7,849 nt of DNA from an uncultured Clostridia bacterium (GTDB lineage: Bacteria; Bacillota; Clostridia; TANB77; CAG-508): positions 1-7,849 of the forward strand of contig CAKOZB010000065.1 in the NCBI GenBank assembly GCA_934131055.1, in the 5' to 3' direction. The position numbers were made by a program, and so were the translations under genes. The notes beneath the pieces were generated by a model that did not search any database, was not told the origin of the DNA, and saw nothing but the letters and a program-made list of their open reading frames with translations. Below, piece by piece: positions 6,770 through 7,849 of this stretch (position 1 is its first letter; each line of letters starts with the position of its first letter).

Positions 6770-6786
6770 ACAGTGTGGTTCTTTTT
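6756..6786 (+). terminator. Intrinsic terminator after the sigma/anti-sigma pair
   Basis: AAGGACTACA (6756-6765) pairs with TGTGGTTCTT (6774-6783) through ten pairs, two of them G-U, across an 8-nt loop. A T-run to 6786 follows. The left arm ends just before the anti-sigma stop codon (6767-6769), which lies in the loop. Confidence 0.8.
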
Positions 6787-6791
6787 ACGTG

Positions 6792-6820
6792 TTGATAAAT
6801 GAGAGATTTTGTGGTATAAA
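6792..6820 (+). promoter_or_regulatory. Sigma-A promoter with extended -10 for the downstream pair
   Basis: TTGATA (6792-6797) and TATAAA (6815-6820) are separated by exactly 17 nt, with TG at 6812-6813 giving an extended -10. Transcription would start near 6827, about 27 nt before the ATG at 6854. It sits just after the preceding terminator, so the next two genes form their own unit. Confidence 0.75.
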
Positions 6821-6840
6821 TTAAAATTGATAATTTATAC
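6814..6840. promoter_or_regulatory. Perfect inverted repeat over the -10 and start site (possible operator)
   Basis: GTATAAATTA (6814-6823) and TAATTTATAC (6831-6840) are exact inverted copies of 10 bp separated by 7 nt (AAATTGA). The left half covers the -10 box and the spacer covers the expected start site, the usual place for a repressor operator. The total length of 27 bp and dyad form suit a dimeric helix-turn-helix repressor. The regulator is not in the window. Chance is not excluded in such AT-rich DNA. Confidence 0.5.
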
Positions 6841-6853
6841 AGGAGTTTAGCTT

Positions 6854-7174
6854 ATGAAGATTATAACATTATGTGGAAGTTTGAAATTTAAAAACTATAT
6901 GATGCACACTGCTGAAGAAATGGCGTTGTTAGGCAATTGTGTTTTGACACCGATATATCCAACTTCTAAAAATACGGAAAGAACAGAAGAACAATTAGCA
7001 ATGTTAAAAGAAGAGCATTTTAAGAAAATAGAATTATCTGATGCTATATTAGTGATAAATGTAGATGATTATATTGGATATAGCACAAATTTGGAAATAG
7101 AATATGCAAAAAAATTAAATAAAGAAATTTTATATTATACAGATTTGATAAAGAATAAAACAATAAAAATATAA
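6854..7174 (+). CDS. Nucleoside 2-deoxyribosyltransferase-like small protein
   Basis: The 106-residue product begins MKIITLCGSLKFK, the nucleotide-binding opening of the nucleoside 2-deoxyribosyltransferase-like fold. It continues with KKIELSDAILVINVDDYIGYST and LEIEYAKKLNKEILYY. In this superfamily the segment Asp-x(n)-Ser/Thr-x-x-Glu holds the active-site residues, here probably D63, S77 and E81. True 2-deoxyribosyltransferases are about 150 residues and exchange bases on deoxyribonucleosides; this shorter form resembles the small cytosolic relatives of unknown substrate. AGGAG (6841-6845) lies 8 nt before the ATG. The next gene begins 30 nt downstream with no terminator between, so the two are probably co-transcribed. 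The fold assignment is good, the exact reaction uncertain. Confidence 0.75.
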   Translation: MKIITLCGSLKFKNYMMHTAEEMALLGNCVLTPIYPTSKNTERTEEQLAMLKEEHFKKIELSDAILVINVDDYIGYSTNLEIEYAKKLNKEILYYTDLIKNKTIKI

Positions 7175-7204
7175 AAATATTTTGAAAATAAGGTTGGAGT
7201 TAAA

Positions 7205-7849
7205 GTGATTAAAAATATTGTATTAGATGTAGGAGGTATTCTTTTTGGTGATAGTAAAAAGAATATTGAAAATTTGGAATATATAAAGACATTAAAAGAA
7301 AAAGGATATAGATTGTATCTGTTAACTAATATAACAGAAGATAGTTACAATTATATAAGTAGTTCAATTAATATTAGAGAAATATTTGATGGAGGGATAT
7401 ACGCTTATAATGAACATTCAGTTAAACAAAATCAAGATACATATAATTTATTGGTTGATAAATTTGGCTTAAATAAAGAGGAAACAATATTTTTTGATGA
7501 TAAAGAAAAAAATGTGAATATGGCCAATAAAATAGGAATAAAGTCATTTTTATTTACATCTATCGAAGATATTAAACGATGTTTATCTAATGAAAAAATA
7601 TTAGAAAACATTAGAACTCTTTCTAATAAAGAGAAAAAAGAAATTAACTATAATAATTTGATAAACATAATAAAAAATATGACAGCAAATGAAATAATCG
7701 AATTGAGTAATATAATAGGGTATCCTGTTTTTACTAGATTATGTATGGGAAAATTACAACATAAATTTGTTTTATTGAAAGATGGAGCTGCAGCAATAAT
7801 TATTAATAATGAAGGGAAAATATTACTTCAAAGAAGAGATGACAAGGAA
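7205..7849 (+). CDS. HAD-like domain fused to a Nudix domain (3' end outside the window)
   Basis: The gene starts at GTG 7205, 5 nt after GGAG (7196-7199). An in-frame TAA at 7172-7174 and the absence of another good start codon between support this. 215 codons are seen and the frame is open at the window end. Residues 1-117 are HAD-like: motif I VLDVGGILF (nucleophile D8), motif II LLTN (T41), motif III Lys in SVKQNQDTY (K74), and motif IV FFDDKEKNVNMANKIGIKSFLF (D98, D99). Only 33 residues separate motifs I and II, so the helical cap of most HAD phosphatases is missing. After a linker, residues from about 170 (IGYPVFTRLCMGKLQHKF, then LKDGAAAIIINNEGKILLQRR) match the beginning of a Nudix hydrolase domain; the GX5EX7REUXEEXGU box would fall beyond the window. 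A role in hydrolysing phosphorylated nucleosides or sugars is likely but the substrate is unknown. Its DNA is more AT-rich than the infB region. Confidence 0.78.
   Translation, partial: MIKNIVLDVGGILFGDSKKNIENLEYIKTLKEKGYRLYLLTNITEDSYNYISSSINIREIFDGGIYAYNEHSVKQNQDTYNLLVDKFGLNKEETIFFDDKEKNVNMANKIGIKSFLFTSIEDIKRCLSNEKILENIRTLSNKEKKEINYNNLINIIKNMTANEIIELSNIIGYPVFTRLCMGKLQHKFVLLKDGAAAIIINNEGKILLQRRDDKE

Overview
The window is AT-rich and gene-dense, with all genes on the + strand. Codon use is rich in AGA, ATA, TTA and AAA, and ribosome binding sites are of the AGGAGG type. Together with the gene order infB-rbfA-nrnA-truB, this points to a low-GC Bacillota, most likely a member of the Clostridia. 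No tRNA, rRNA, CRISPR array or transposase gene is visible.

Left part (1-5425), translation and RNA maturation cluster. The window opens inside infB (translation initiation factor IF2). Its reading frame is open from base 1, so its start lies upstream. The visible N-terminal part is a long low-complexity tail: first Lys/Glu/Thr/Val-rich, then Asn/Arg-rich with an 11-residue tandem repeat. Next come rbfA (30S maturation factor), nrnA (DHH-family oligoribonuclease / pAp phosphatase) and truB (tRNA Psi55 synthase). RbfA and truB probably start downstream of their first ATG, truB at a TTG. Each of the three gaps in this cluster carries an inverted repeat: a 104-nt near-palindrome with a GC-rich core, a pair of hairpins, and a weak terminator-like hairpin. 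A strong terminator overlapping the truB stop codon ends the cluster.

Middle part (5426-6786), a signalling pair. An ECF-type sigma factor gene overlaps by 4 nt a gene for a single-pass membrane protein that is very probably its anti-sigma factor. A promoter-like pair of boxes (TGTGAC, 16 nt, CGTC) just upstream fits ECF autoregulation. A hairpin terminator follows the pair.

Right part (6787-7849), a nucleotide-metabolism-like pair. A good sigma-A promoter with an extended -10 overlaps a perfect 10-bp inverted repeat (possible operator). It drives a small nucleoside 2-deoxyribosyltransferase-like protein. Thirty bases further on, a GTG start opens a gene that runs off the window. Its product is a HAD-like domain, apparently without the usual helical cap, followed by a linker and the beginning of a Nudix domain. 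This pair could act in nucleotide salvage or clean-up, but that is inference from domain types.
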